From Kryptolebias marmoratus (lineage: Eukaryota > Chordata > Actinopteri > Cyprinodontiformes > Rivulidae), in the NCBI RefSeq assembly GCF_001649575.2, contig NC_051436.1, forward strand, positions 5,473,238 to 5,537,237: DNA of 64,000 bases, in the 5' to 3' direction. Position numbers and translations under genes: made by a program. Shown here one piece after another: positions 36,252 to 46,600 of the stretch. The notes beneath the pieces were generated by a model, which was not told where the DNA came from, did not search any database, and worked only from the letters and a program-made list of their open reading frames with translations. Numbering within the stretch: position 1 is the first letter of the stretch; the number at the start of each line of letters is the position of its first letter.

Positions 36252-36399
36252 TCCTCTGTGTCCTGACATGTGGGGTCATCTCTGTCCTCCTCAGGTCAAA
36301 GTTCGCCTGGACTGCCCTCGAGGTCGCCACCACGACGAGATAGAGATTCTGACGGCGAAGGCGTGCCGCTGCGACATGTGCCGCAAGTCCCGCTACTGA
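35687..36399 (+). CDS. gpha2: Thyrostimulin alpha subunit (glycoprotein hormone alpha 2)
   Basis: This encodes the alpha-type cystine-knot subunit that pairs with GPHB5 as secreted thyrostimulin. The exons are 35687-35795, 36005-36189 and 36295-36399, in phase, giving 132 residues. Residues 1-25 form a signal peptide (LLTSLPLLLSPLAWS). Ten cysteines (33, 50, 59, 63, 90, 91, 105, 122, 124, 127) include CVGYC and CRC of the knot. The family signature is unmistakable: PGCHLHPFNVTIRSDR, ESSAFPSRYSVLVAS, CCTIS, ACRCDMCRKSRY. N-glycosylation sequons are N39-V-T, N79-F-T and N83-I-T; the first and third are the family-conserved ones, the second looks extra. Intron 2 (36190-36294, 105 bp) has no stop and keeps frame. 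A candidate polyadenylation signal is at 37828-37833. The gene is co-directional with gphb5 and ppp2r5b. Confidence 0.97.
36219..36252 (+). repeat. (CCG)n run inside gpha2 intron 2
   Basis: About 11 CCG units. If the intron were retained this would be read as a run of 12 prolines. Confidence 0.9.
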
Positions 36400-37984
36400 C
36401 ACGCCTCGACAGAAGACCCCCACAGCAAACCGTCTGCTCCAAAACCAAAATCCAACCAATCTCTGCTCTTTAACTCGTCAAACTGAAAAACTGTCAGGTT
36501 GTAGATTATTAATGGAGACGCAACGACCAGGTTTTCTTTTTGTAAAGCCCCCACCTGCCGATTCTGATTTCTCTCTACGAACTATAACTGACAACAGGTA
36601 AATATCTATATTTAAAGGTGAGGAGTAACGACACGCCCACGGTTCAGCTGGTACCTCGGTGTGAGGAACACGGTTCCTCATCTTAAAGAAAACGACACCA
36701 AGACGGCGGCAAACTGGGACGTTTATTAAACTCAAGAGTAATTCTGGACACTGATGCAAAAAATCCAAGTTGATGTTACAATCATGGCAGCATTTATGCA
36801 TCGTTTGTCTTTTCCACGCAAACACTAAAACAAAGAAAGAGCTCTGGAACCAGGACAGGCGGCTATTTATATATAAATACTTTGAGGAAAAACGGGAAAG
36901 AGAAACAAAAGCAAAAAAAATACTTTTTAACTTTTTTTTAGCAAGAGGCAGAAAAACGAAGCCAGACGAAAACTTCACTATAACACAAAACTGACTTTTT
37001 CCTCCAATCTTCACTTTATTAAACTAAAACTTTAAGGAAGTCAGAAAAGTTTTCTCTTAAAACAAGAAAATAAATAATTTGTTTAAATTAATTCGATGAA
37101 AAATAAAAGGCAGCTCGTAAAAATACGAGATAAATTAAATGCGAAACACTCAAACTTCCCGACGTCGGGGACATTCGTTAAATATAAAAACGACTCGCCA
37201 CAGGGCGCTGATTACATGACACAACTGCCTGCCGTACCTCCTCAGCTGTCTAACCATAACGCCAATGATCGGGTCGCTGGTTTTTCAGAATAAAAGCAGG
37301 GTTGAACTTCAAAAGCTCTCTGCTAAATAAAATAAACCACAAGATCCTGAAACAAACATTTCTGGTTCTTTGTTTTGTTCTGGATGAAGAATGTGAGAGG
37401 TCTTGTTTTGTTGTCGTTTGTGTTTTAAGGGAGATTTATCTAAAAAAAAAAAAGATTTAAAATAAAAGGTTGTAAATACTACAAACTCTGTTTTCTCTTA
37501 GAGCGATACTGAAAACACATTTTAGTCATTTACTTGCTTCTTCGCTGAGTTGTTTGAACAGAAAATATCCCAAATTCCACCAAATTGAAAATGAAAATAA
37601 TGGTCAAATGTTGAGGAGGTTTCATTCTTTGCAAATAACCACTATTCACCAACAGAAGGCCAAAGAATGTACAAAAAAAAAAAAATTATATATTTATTGT
37701 TATGAATCTGAACTGAAAGTCATTTTGTAAATACATTTTTCGTGGCTCAAAGCAAAGATTGTCGGGTCTGTCGGTGAAATTAAAATTAAAAGAATGCACT
37801 GTAAACTTTGTGATAAAGTTGTGTGGCAATAAATGTTCATGTTGCAACTTTTAAACTCATTTCTGTGGATTTGTCACCACGAACCTGACTCTGACGTGGA
37901 GTCTTCTCTTATTTTAAAACGGAAAAAAGGAGGCGACGGTCCAGATATCTGCTTCGCTTTGGGCTCAAACGTTAACGTTTCGCC
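36400..37984. other. gpha2 3' UTR and tail-to-tail junction with majin
   Basis: A/T-rich non-coding DNA between two convergent genes. AATAAA at 37828-37833 is the likely gpha2 signal. Its counterpart for majin on the minus strand is TTTATT at 37693-37698, so the two predicted transcripts may overlap. Confidence 0.6.
37828..37833 (+). terminator. gpha2: Candidate gpha2 polyadenylation signal
   Basis: AATAAA in GTGTGGCAATAAATGTTCAT, followed by TG- and T-rich sequence. This implies a 3' UTR of about 1.45 kb. Confidence 0.45.
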
Positions 37985-40900
37985 TCACTGTTCGCTTTCG
38001 TGGCTCCTGAAAATGAAAGGGAAGAAGTTTCTGCGAAGAGAAAGAAAAAAGAGGCAGATATAGTCTCCAGTTTTAGTGAATGAATTACGCACGCGGACAC
38101 GTCTGCGATCAGCGCGAGCGGCGTTCCCGCACCCAGCGGGGTCTTGTCGATCCCTGATCTGCCTGAGAACGTTTGGCATCTGTCACAGCGAACTGTTAAT
38201 CCGTCTGCGTCTGCACGAGGTGGATTTCCCCGACACTTTGTAATCTCTGACAGCTTCTTTCTTCCACGTCAGCGGCACAGATCAGCTCCCGTCTCTAACC
38301 GGGGGCCTGAGAGTCAATCAAACGCCGCCGCCGCTGCCGCCGACATCCTCACGGGCCTGAGCCTTACCCCGCCACTTTCTAACGTTTTGTCTGATAACGC
38401 TGTGTGTCGGTGGACTGGAGGGGGTGGGGTTACACCAACCTGGCCAGACGCTTGAGAATCCCCGGCCTCTCGGGCGTCCGGTCCTCCTCCTCCGGCGTCT
38501 CCGGCTGCAAAGAAAATCAAACAGCTGAAGAAGCCACTGTGTGAAGCAACATGACTGAAGCTTAACCGTAAACATGTCACGTCCAGTTTTTCTGAAGCAC
38601 GGTTCTGTGGAAAGGTTATGAACAAATAATATCTTACCTGTTCACCTCTCAGATTAACTCTGACCAGAGTGATGAGTTATAGGTGAGCTCGAGCGAGGCC
38701 GGGACCAAAATGGATGGCTGTCATCTTAAAACAGCTTCTCGTTTTTCTGGCTTTCACATCAACCCGAGTGTCTCGTTACATCGTTACTCTGCAGTAAACA
38801 TTATGATGGTCCTGTTGGAAATGGACCAGGATGCTTTGGAGGTGATACAGTTAGCCGCACCTGGGAGTAACTGAAGAGATCTACGTAAATAACCGTGTAA
38901 CGTGATGTAAATGTTTATAAAATACTGTTTGTAAAACTGACTATGAAACGTTTCAGGTTGGAGTTGTTTTTAGACGACATCGGTCCACTTTTGCCAGAAA
39001 GAATTACTTTTATTTGTTTCTAAACTGAGGTCAATCAGAGAGCTATCTACAACAGGTAAGATGTTTATTGTTCATAACCTTGACACGGAAACCTCCTTCA
39101 GATGATCCGGATTATCCCTGTAGGACTTTTTCTTAAAGCTGAACTGAAATCAAATCTACACATCCACTCAGCGTTCCAGGGATCCGTTTTTCTGACCTAA
39201 AAGTTCAATGTTTTTAGCGTTTAAGTCAATAATTTCTGATTTGTGATTTGTGGGGCGGAGTTCATGACGAGCGCCGTACCCCGGCCGGCCAAGAATGCCG
39301 CTACCGTCCGGCTGTTTCCTCGTGGAAATGGAAGAAGCCTTTTCTGAACACGAAGACTTTGCGGGAGTAATGGATCTACAACCAGACCAGTATGAGCTAA
39401 AGAGTTCGAACTGCTGCTGGCAAAAGGTCCCGTTTATTTGGCGTGAAGCCGCAGTAACGACGGTTAATGATCTATATCGTACCGGCATTCATCCAGTCAC
39501 CGATGATTGGCTGAAACTCAGCGGCTCTGATGACATCACGGAAGAAGCCGAAAGCACCCGAGTGGTTTCTTTAATACTTGAAAATTGTACAATAAGCATA
39601 TTTTTTGATGTTGGCTTCAAACCAGTTTTTGGTTCAGCTTTAAGGAAAACGTTTTACAAATAATACATCCATGCTAAAAAATAATTTGTTTTTGTCTTTT
39701 GTTTTAGTAAAGTTTTTCCGGGTTTGTTGTAGTTATCAGATTCTGTTATTTTGAAAATGCTGTTTCCTTCAGGAACCTTACTTCCTGTTCCTAATTTCAC
39801 CCATTTGCGTTTTAGGTTAGCTACTTCCTGGTTTCCGTTTCTAATCAACACGCCTGTAGCCTTTTTGTAATTCGCTGTAATTAATTTAGTCAGTTCTTGT
39901 TTCTTTGCTCTGTAAGTTAAACGAGATCAATGTTCTGGACATTTCCAGGTAACTAGACAAAATGAGCGAAAAGGCAGTGAAAAAGTCTTAAGGAAATGTT
40001 AAAAAGACCTTTAAAAGTAGTCTACGTTGATAAACATTTAAAGAAATTATGGGTGGTTTAAACCTCTGCATACCACCGCAGGTACACGCTGTAGTTAATC
40101 TCAGTAAGAGATCAGTGTTTATAAACTAAAAAAATAAGCAAATCCAGTTTTTTGCTTACTTGAACTCATTTTCGGCACACTTTGTATAAAAAAACAGAGT
40201 TCAAATTTAGTCCCGTTTAAAGCTTTCAGATCTGGTCTGTCACTTCCATCTTAGTTTTGTGGTCTAACATCGTTTACGTCATTTTTTTTCCACTTGAAAC
40301 AAATGTTATATTTAAAAAAATAATAATCTAGAGATGGAAAAGGTGGATAAAGTGTAAGAACAGGATGAGATGATAAGAGCGGAGGAGGGTAATTTGGGGG
40401 CTTAGCTGCGAATCAAACTGAAGCCCATCAGCAGAAAAAAAAACTCGCTCACGTTCACACAACTACACTTTTACTCGTACGGTCTGATGTCGTGCCATCA
40501 TTACCCATAATCACCCGTGTCTGTTAATAAAAGCGCTGAAAATGAGATGGAAACGGAGTGACGCAGAGTCAGAACTGGATGAGTTGAAATATCTTCGAGC
40601 TGGACCGACGGATCGGGGAAAAGCACCACCTCGTCGACGAGCGCCGGGTCTCCGTTGACCTCTTCCTCCGCTGCACGGTGGTTCGAGTCCGCGTCGCTGC
40701 AGAACAGAACAGTGCAGAACGTTTACTGCGATTGTTCCAGGAAACAACAACAAAAACAAAACAAAAAAACGCAGTTGGAAAGATTTTGGTAACTGCTGCG
40801 CAAAACTTTGCAAGAACAAGGAATTAAAGTTGACTCAAACATTAGGAAAAAAACAAACCAGAATAGAACAAAATGAGATTCTGAGAGCAACGAAACATCA

Positions 40901-43900
40901 GTCCAGCGGTGTCGTTTTGCTTTTAACAGCCTGAGGTTAGAAGCTGTTTTTAGTCTATTTGATGCACAAAACGCTGCTGTCAGCGAGACACTCTCAGATC
41001 ACTTCAGATGCGTGGAAACAGGGCAGAACAGAAGAGTACCTGCACCGTTAGGACGCGGATAATAACTGGACTGAGCAGTCTGGACGGATAATAAGCACCG
41101 AAGAGCAGAAAACCCCAGGATTTGTCTCTAAAACTCATCCTTTTCAGTTCGGATCATTCAGACGGGTTAAACACAAAAAAAGTGAATCATCTGTGGCTTC
41201 AGGGCATCATGTAGACACACACACATCAGAGATGAAGTCTCTGAAAACTCTGTGTGTGTGTGTGTGTTATACTGTAACCGTTGTCTGAACTTGAACCTTC
41301 TTTTTTTTTTGTAGCATCACTGAATACTGAGGAATAGTTTCCTGTGAAACGCTGCCATCGCTCCGGGCCGCGCCGTTCATACGGGTGTTTACACGGTTTG
41401 TGCGCCTGAGCGCATTCACGTTAGAAAAGGGAGAAGCTTCGATTTACATAAGGTTCGAGACGAATGAAAAAGCAGAGAGTGAGAAAAAAAAAAAAAAACT
41501 TCTCGTTTACGCGTGAGCGCACGTTTGAAATCATCGCTTCCGCCCCGGTGACCTGACAGCCGGACTTGATTGAGGTGGCGCCCGTTTGCCTCTTTGTAGG
41601 ATTTCTCGCAAATTTCCCTTTTGGGAAGGAATAAAGGCTTCTTCTGTTTCATGACAGCGGGAGTCGCTGGAGCGTGTCCGTGTGTAAAACTGAGTGTTCA
41701 TCACGAGGAACGTCTCAGCGAGTCGACAGGTGCCTCTCTGGAAGACTTTGATGCTGTTAGTCTGTACAAGCAGTTTACTGATGCAGAAACACAATTTGTT
41801 GACATTAAAATGAGAAATAGGAAACAGATGTCAGATTTATACACCCATGTTTTTGTCAGCACATTACACCCATTCCAGTCCAATACAGAGCCAATAATGA
41901 CAACATTTATTAACTAGTGAGAGGCCGGGATGATGTGAAGATTCCTTTTTTTTTTTTTAAAGTTACACCTTATCATTGTCGGGGAGCGCAGCTCTCTGTT
42001 TATCGGTCGGTCTACGTTCCTGCCCTCATCTAAGGTCAGGATCTTTGGGACCGAAAGAACGAGATCCCAGTTACAGGAGGTCGAAACGAGTTTTCTCCGC
42101 AGGGTAGCCGGGCTCTCCCTTCGAGATCGGTTATCCGGGAGGGACTCGGAGTGGAGACACTGCTCCTCCACATGGAGAGGAACCAGCTGAGGTGTTCCGG
42201 GCACATCCCAATTGGGAGGAGACCCCGGGACACACTGGAGAGAAACTGTCTTGCAGCTGGCCTGGGAACATCTTGGAGTTTTTCCCGGTGCAAGGAGACG
42301 TCCGGGCCTCCCTGCTGGGGCTGCTGCCCCCGCGACCCGACCGCCGGTAATGGGTCCTTATTTTTAAACAAGCTGGTTTAAATTAAAGACAAATAAATAA
42401 AGATTGAATTTAAAGTAACTTTGATTGTGTTGCTTTTCTTTTATTTTGGTTTTGACTGATAACCCCAGCCGGTCGAGGCAGATGGTCGCCCATTCTGAGC
42501 CTGGTTCTGGTTCTTGTTAAAACCTGCTGCTCAGGATGGGCGCTGGCTTCCTTAGATAATGTTTTTGTACAGCGACCTGAGACGACTTCTCTTGTAGACT
42601 GGAGCTATATAAATGAGACAATAAATGTCATATCTCAGTCGTGCATTGTGTAACACCAGACGTTCTAAAGGGGTCTGTCTAACGAAGCTAATATATTTCC
42701 TTGAGCTGCGACAGGTGGCGACAAATTTCCAAAACCTCTGAAAAACGTTTGAGGGTGCTCAAGCTCCTTGCGTGAGTCACGGGGAAAGTTTGAGACATCT
42801 GCAAGACAAACTTCTCCTCTTAAAAGTCGCCACAGGAACCCATCTGGAACCCTTCTCCGTTTAGTTCTCGTGAGTCAAAAAGTGAGACAAACGTGAGATA
42901 ACGTCGGGAAGGTGTAATCTGTGACTCACTGGAGACATAAAAGTGAATCGTTTCGGGCGCCCTGGGTGCGCAACAAAAAATTGTGAATAAAATGAGAATG
43001 AACCGCAAACAAACTGAGACATAAACTCTAAATCGTGACAAAATAATGTTGTCATTATTACCAAACTGATTCAAAGTTAAAATTAATCAACATCTCCAAC
43101 TGGCTGCAGGTTTAAAGTGGTATCTCACTGGGCTGCAACTAGTTAGAGATGTTGATTTTTTAACTCATAACTATATTTTTAATAGGTCCGTCCAAAGGAA
43201 GACCCTTGAAGAGGAATCAAATCTTAATTTCAAGCTCACTGGAACCTTTAAGTTTGTTGTTTGACAACTTTTTAGCTGGTTTCTAACTGAAAAACTCCTA
43301 ATCCTGACGGCTCCAGATGCTTTATAGCAGAGGTGTCCAATCCTGGTCCTCGAGGGCCGCCATCCTGCATGTTTTCCAGCACACCTGATTTGAATCAATG
43401 GGTGATAAACAGGCTTCTACAGAACATCTGATTCAGTGGTTAAATCACCTCTTCATGTTCTGCAGAAGCCTGTTTATCACCCATTGATTCAAATCAGGTG
43501 TGTTGGAGCAGAGAAACAAGGAAAACCTGCAGGATGGCAGCCCTCGAGGACCAGGATTGGACACCCCTGCCTTATAGTAAATGTCGGACGCTCACCTGCT
43601 CGCAGACTTGTTGCGTTCCCCTTCCATGCTGTCGATTAATTCCTTTAGTATGGCCCCCTCTAGTGGCGAGTCTCTGCGACAGCGCTTTGAGCAAGGCTCA
43701 TCAGAAACACACACGTGTTGCGTTGCCTCCTTTTCCAGAAAACAAAAATGCACAATAACAGGACACAAATGTAATATAAACAACAACAAAAAAGCCTGTT
43801 TCCGGTGGTGGTGCTTTACAACATGAAGTGTTCCTTAAAATCAAACTTCATAAGAACGCTCCAGTCGGACCTCACCTCCTCTGGTTGCTTCTCTGAAACA

Positions 43901-45675
43901 AGATGAGTAAACTTGTTTTAGGTCTTATTATTATCACATTTCGTTTCCTCAGTACTTTCAGCGTATATTTCCTCACCTTTGTGCGCGTTCTTCTCCACGT
44001 AGAGGACGATAACGAAGGGGTAGAGCCTCAGCCTCTTCACGCCGTCTTTGTGCGCTTTTCCCCAGCGCTTCTTGTCTGGTGTTTTGGAGTTAACATTTAA
44101 CGTCTACCAGCAACAAACATCTAAATCACGGGTCAAACCCAAGGACGGTGGGCTACACTGACCCCTCCAGAGTTAAACTTTAAACATATTAGATCTGCTC
44201 CACAGAGTCTCATTCTGCTTAAAAAAAAAAAACCAGAGCCTATTCAGTTCAGATTCCTCGTGAAAATTAGTCAAATAAGTCAGACAAGAGAGAACAAATG
44301 AGACCGATTAGGTTGACGTTAAAGAAAAGACTTGAGTTAATGTGCTTTAATTAGCTTTTTCTGTTTTCTCCTCTTATTTCAAAGTCAGGTGTTCAGATAT
44401 TTAATGAGTTTGTTTTCTTTAACTGATTTGACGTCTAAGAAATATAAAAGTTGTTGATAGAAAGTACGGCATAAGGAATGAACGCCAAAGTTCTTGGTTT
44501 GTTCTAAAGTCTACATTAAATGTTATTTGGAAAAGATAATTTGCATTTCTATACAAAAAATCTAGAAATCACGGTTAATTTATACTAACAATTGAACAAG
44601 ATCGGCCCTTAAACTGGTCCAAGTTTTGACTTCTGGCCCCCTTTTTGTACCCCCTGACCTAAATCGTAATTTATTGACACGTTTCATACGGTTTCAGTTC
44701 GTAAAACCAAACCCACGGCGATAATTGGGCGATTGGAACGAGGTGAAAGATACAAGGGAAAACGGTGTAGTGGGCGGTGGAAAAGGGCTCCAGGTGGTCC
44801 AGATTCCCAAGAACCGTTCTGACAACGTCCTGAAAGCAAATGAGCAATTATTTACCAAACAATAACGTTACAAAAAACAAATATGGCTGCTGCTGACAGC
44901 ATTCGTGTTTACCTCCAGTTCTTGGTTGAAGCATTCTCCCTCCAGAACTCCATCCCGACTGATGAGGTATATTTAACACGTCACTTTTTATTGTTTAAGG
45001 ATTTAATTTTACAGAAAAGGAACAAAAACCAACAACTGTTGTAGCTTCTTATTGGTTGTCTTCATTTGGTGTCGCTTAACGAATTTTAAACCAAAACTTT
45101 AACCGTTTAATGTCAAAAGCTTTGACACAAAATGGCCTCCGAGTGTCAAAAACATTAAAAAAAACTCAACTAGGCTTAGAAGATAAACTAATAATTGCGT
45201 CATTTCCTTTGGCAGATTGAAAACAAGTGCAATAAAACAGAAATAGAAAACATTTGATTATAAAAAGTAATAATTTTAGTTCCCTCTGATGCTAATTGTA
45301 AAGCTTCTCTCTATAATTGTCTTTTATTTAATCAAATCTATAAGGAATGTTACATATAAATTACATGTAGCTGAAATTTAAAAGGTTTTCCTAACTTGTT
45401 GACATATTTATTACATATATGTTCAGTCTTTAGCTATTTAATTTTGATTTTAAGAGCGTGGAAAGGTTTAGAAAGTGTGGATTTGTTTATAATTACTTCA
45501 TTTCCGTTCATGTTTGCCTTAAGGGAGCTCTAAAACATTAATTAAAAGTTGTCTAAAGGTCATTTCGGTCTTGCCTGTAGCTGGTTCCTCCTCTAATCTT
45601 GAATTTGTAGATTAAACTGCCGGCCTTTAAATAACGAGTTTCTGGGACAGGGAAGGAGAAGGGCTGCAGTGGCAT
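37985..45675 (-). CDS. majin: Membrane-anchored junction protein MAJIN
   Basis: MAJIN belongs to the meiotic telomere complex (with TERB1 and TERB2) that tethers telomeres to the inner nuclear membrane. Nine coding exons on the minus strand, in order: 45675-45575, 44958-44913, 44829-44754, 44075-43977, 43892-43876, 43729-43596, 40696-40630, 38504-38440, 38030-37985. They total 651 nt and 216 residues, with all phases matching. Recognition rests on PLQPFSFPVPETRYLKAG and YKFKIR at the N terminus, NQELE, VVRTVLGNLDHLEPFSTAHY, VFPYKKRWGKAHK and LRLYPFVIVLYVE of the TERB2-binding core, a low-complexity basic/acidic linker, and a C-terminal hydrophobic anchor LKRLARNFFPFIF before SHESEQ. Exon 1 ends in a GC donor (ACAG|GCAAGA). 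Exon 5 is only 17 nt. The least certain border is the donor of the 40.6-kb exon (GACGAG|GTGGTG); it was chosen because it restores phase. Position beside gpha2 matches human 11q13. Confidence 0.9.
38031..40629. other. majin introns 7 and 8
   Basis: These introns surround the 38440-38504 exon. They contain a long-TIR dispersed element at about 38570-39125 and unannotated A/T-rich DNA. The 122-codon open frame at 39295-39663 on the plus strand is not similar to any family I recognise and lies within intron, so it is not called. Confidence 0.6.
38570..39125. mobile_element. Long-TIR non-autonomous element
   Basis: The left end contains GGAAAGGTTATGAACAAATA and ATCTTACCTGTT. The right end contains AACAGGTAAGATG, TTCATAACCTTGACACGG and CTTCAGATGATCCGGATTAT, which is the inverted arrangement. 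It has no coding capacity. The element sits in a majin intron. Confidence 0.55.
42000..42355 (+). mobile_element. LINE (non-LTR retrotransposon) 3' fragment
   Basis: The forward strand encodes degraded C-terminal reverse-transcriptase text: MERNQLRCSGHIP, then GRRPRDTLERN, then CCPRDPTAGNG, with frame changes. CATGGAGAGGAACCAGCTGA and GGCCTCCCTGCTGGGGCTGC are typical of the 3' end of a common fish LINE. Compare the fragment at 24050. Confidence 0.7.
43328..43569. mobile_element. Palindromic hAT-type MITE, copy 3
   Basis: The termini are CAGAGGTGTCCAATCCTGG and CCAGGATTGGACACCCCTG, flanked by CTTTATAG (43320-43327) and CCTTATAG (43570-43577), an 8-bp duplication with one mismatch. It is nearly a perfect inverted repeat and would fold into a long hairpin just inside majin intron 6. 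Confidence 0.88.
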
Positions 45676-46330
45676 GGCTGACCTGTAGGTGAAGGAAATA
45701 TTTGGACATATTTACGATTCGGTTTATTAACTTTTATGATTACCAACTAGTTCAAACAAACTATGTGTTTTAAATAACCGGAAGAAAGCTAAATGTATAA
45801 AGTTCTTCCTCCCGCTCCTAAAAATTACCGTAAAGATCTCAGAAAATGGCGGCCGCAAATTTTTTTCGGCGTCCACTCCGTTGTGAATTTTAACCTCCGA
45901 CAGAACTTCAACGGTTAAAACTCTGCCTGTCAATCAAACGTTCGACGTGCCTCGGGATTCGCTGGATACTTACTGCGCCCGCCTCCCGGCCGCTCGGGCT
46001 GCTTTCATTGGCTGTATCCTCCTCCAATCGGAGAGCGCCGGGGCAGGTGTCACTATGGTGACGGCAAAAAAAAACGCCCAATATGTGTGTCACGTGATTG
46101 TCAGCTGGCAGCACGCGTCAGGGTTTGTCCAGCAACAAAACAGAGGTTACTTTTTCTACTTTTTTCCTAATATTTTTGTTGTTTAAATATAAAATTTCGA
46201 AACTAGTGGGTTTATTCACTTGTGTTTTGAAAGTGTTTACCATAGCAGGTCGGTTTGAACTGTAAAATCCGGACATTTAATCATTATCTACGGTATATAA
46301 TCAACGTTTGCTACGTACATTTTTATGCTT
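45676..46330 (-). promoter_or_regulatory. majin: Probable majin promoter region
   Basis: Upstream of the majin ATG, a possible 5' UTR acceptor CACCTACAG lies 8 bp before the ATG. Further up are ATTGG at 46008-46012 and CCAATCGG at 46024-46031 (CCAAT boxes in both orientations) and GTCACTATGGTGAC at 46049-46062, a perfect match to the RFX X-box pattern. RFX2 and relatives drive germ-cell genes in vertebrates, so this fits a meiotic gene. It is motif evidence only. Confidence 0.45.
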
Positions 46331-46600
46331 TATAGCAGCCGTGTGTGCACGTCTGTCTGTTGTGTTAGCAAAATATCGCACGAACCAGTGGATACATTTT
46401 AACGAAACTCACAGAAACTAATCACTGGATGTACATCTACAGCTGATAAACTTATGGAGTCAACCTCATTCAAGATGGCCGCCACAGCTAAGCAACTTTA
46501 GCAAACCTAAAAATTGGTACAACTCAGACATTTTTACAAATGTTGAGCTAAAATTTGGCGTGGTAGTAGCTGAGAATGATCCCCAACGCATACATCGAGC

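Larger units (their letters stand above)
40697..43595. other. majin intron 6
   Basis: A 2.9-kb intron containing a LINE 3' fragment (about 42000-42350) and a palindromic hAT MITE (43328-43569) 26 bp from the 5' splice site at 43595. No other exon is recognised. Confidence 0.65.

Noticed and set aside
36478..37014. 178-codon minus-strand open frame
   Set aside because: It is in A/T-rich gpha2 3' UTR, has Phe/Lys-biased low-complexity composition and matches no family I know.
39295..39663. 122-codon open frame on the plus strand
   Set aside because: It lies inside a majin intron, has no recognisable domain and no supporting splice sites or promoter, and could arise by chance.
40511..40629. 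Extension of the majin exon to the in-frame stop
   Set aside because: Reading through gives a terminus with no hydrophobic anchor. Splicing at GAG|GTGGTG keeps phase with two further exons that restore the family C terminus.
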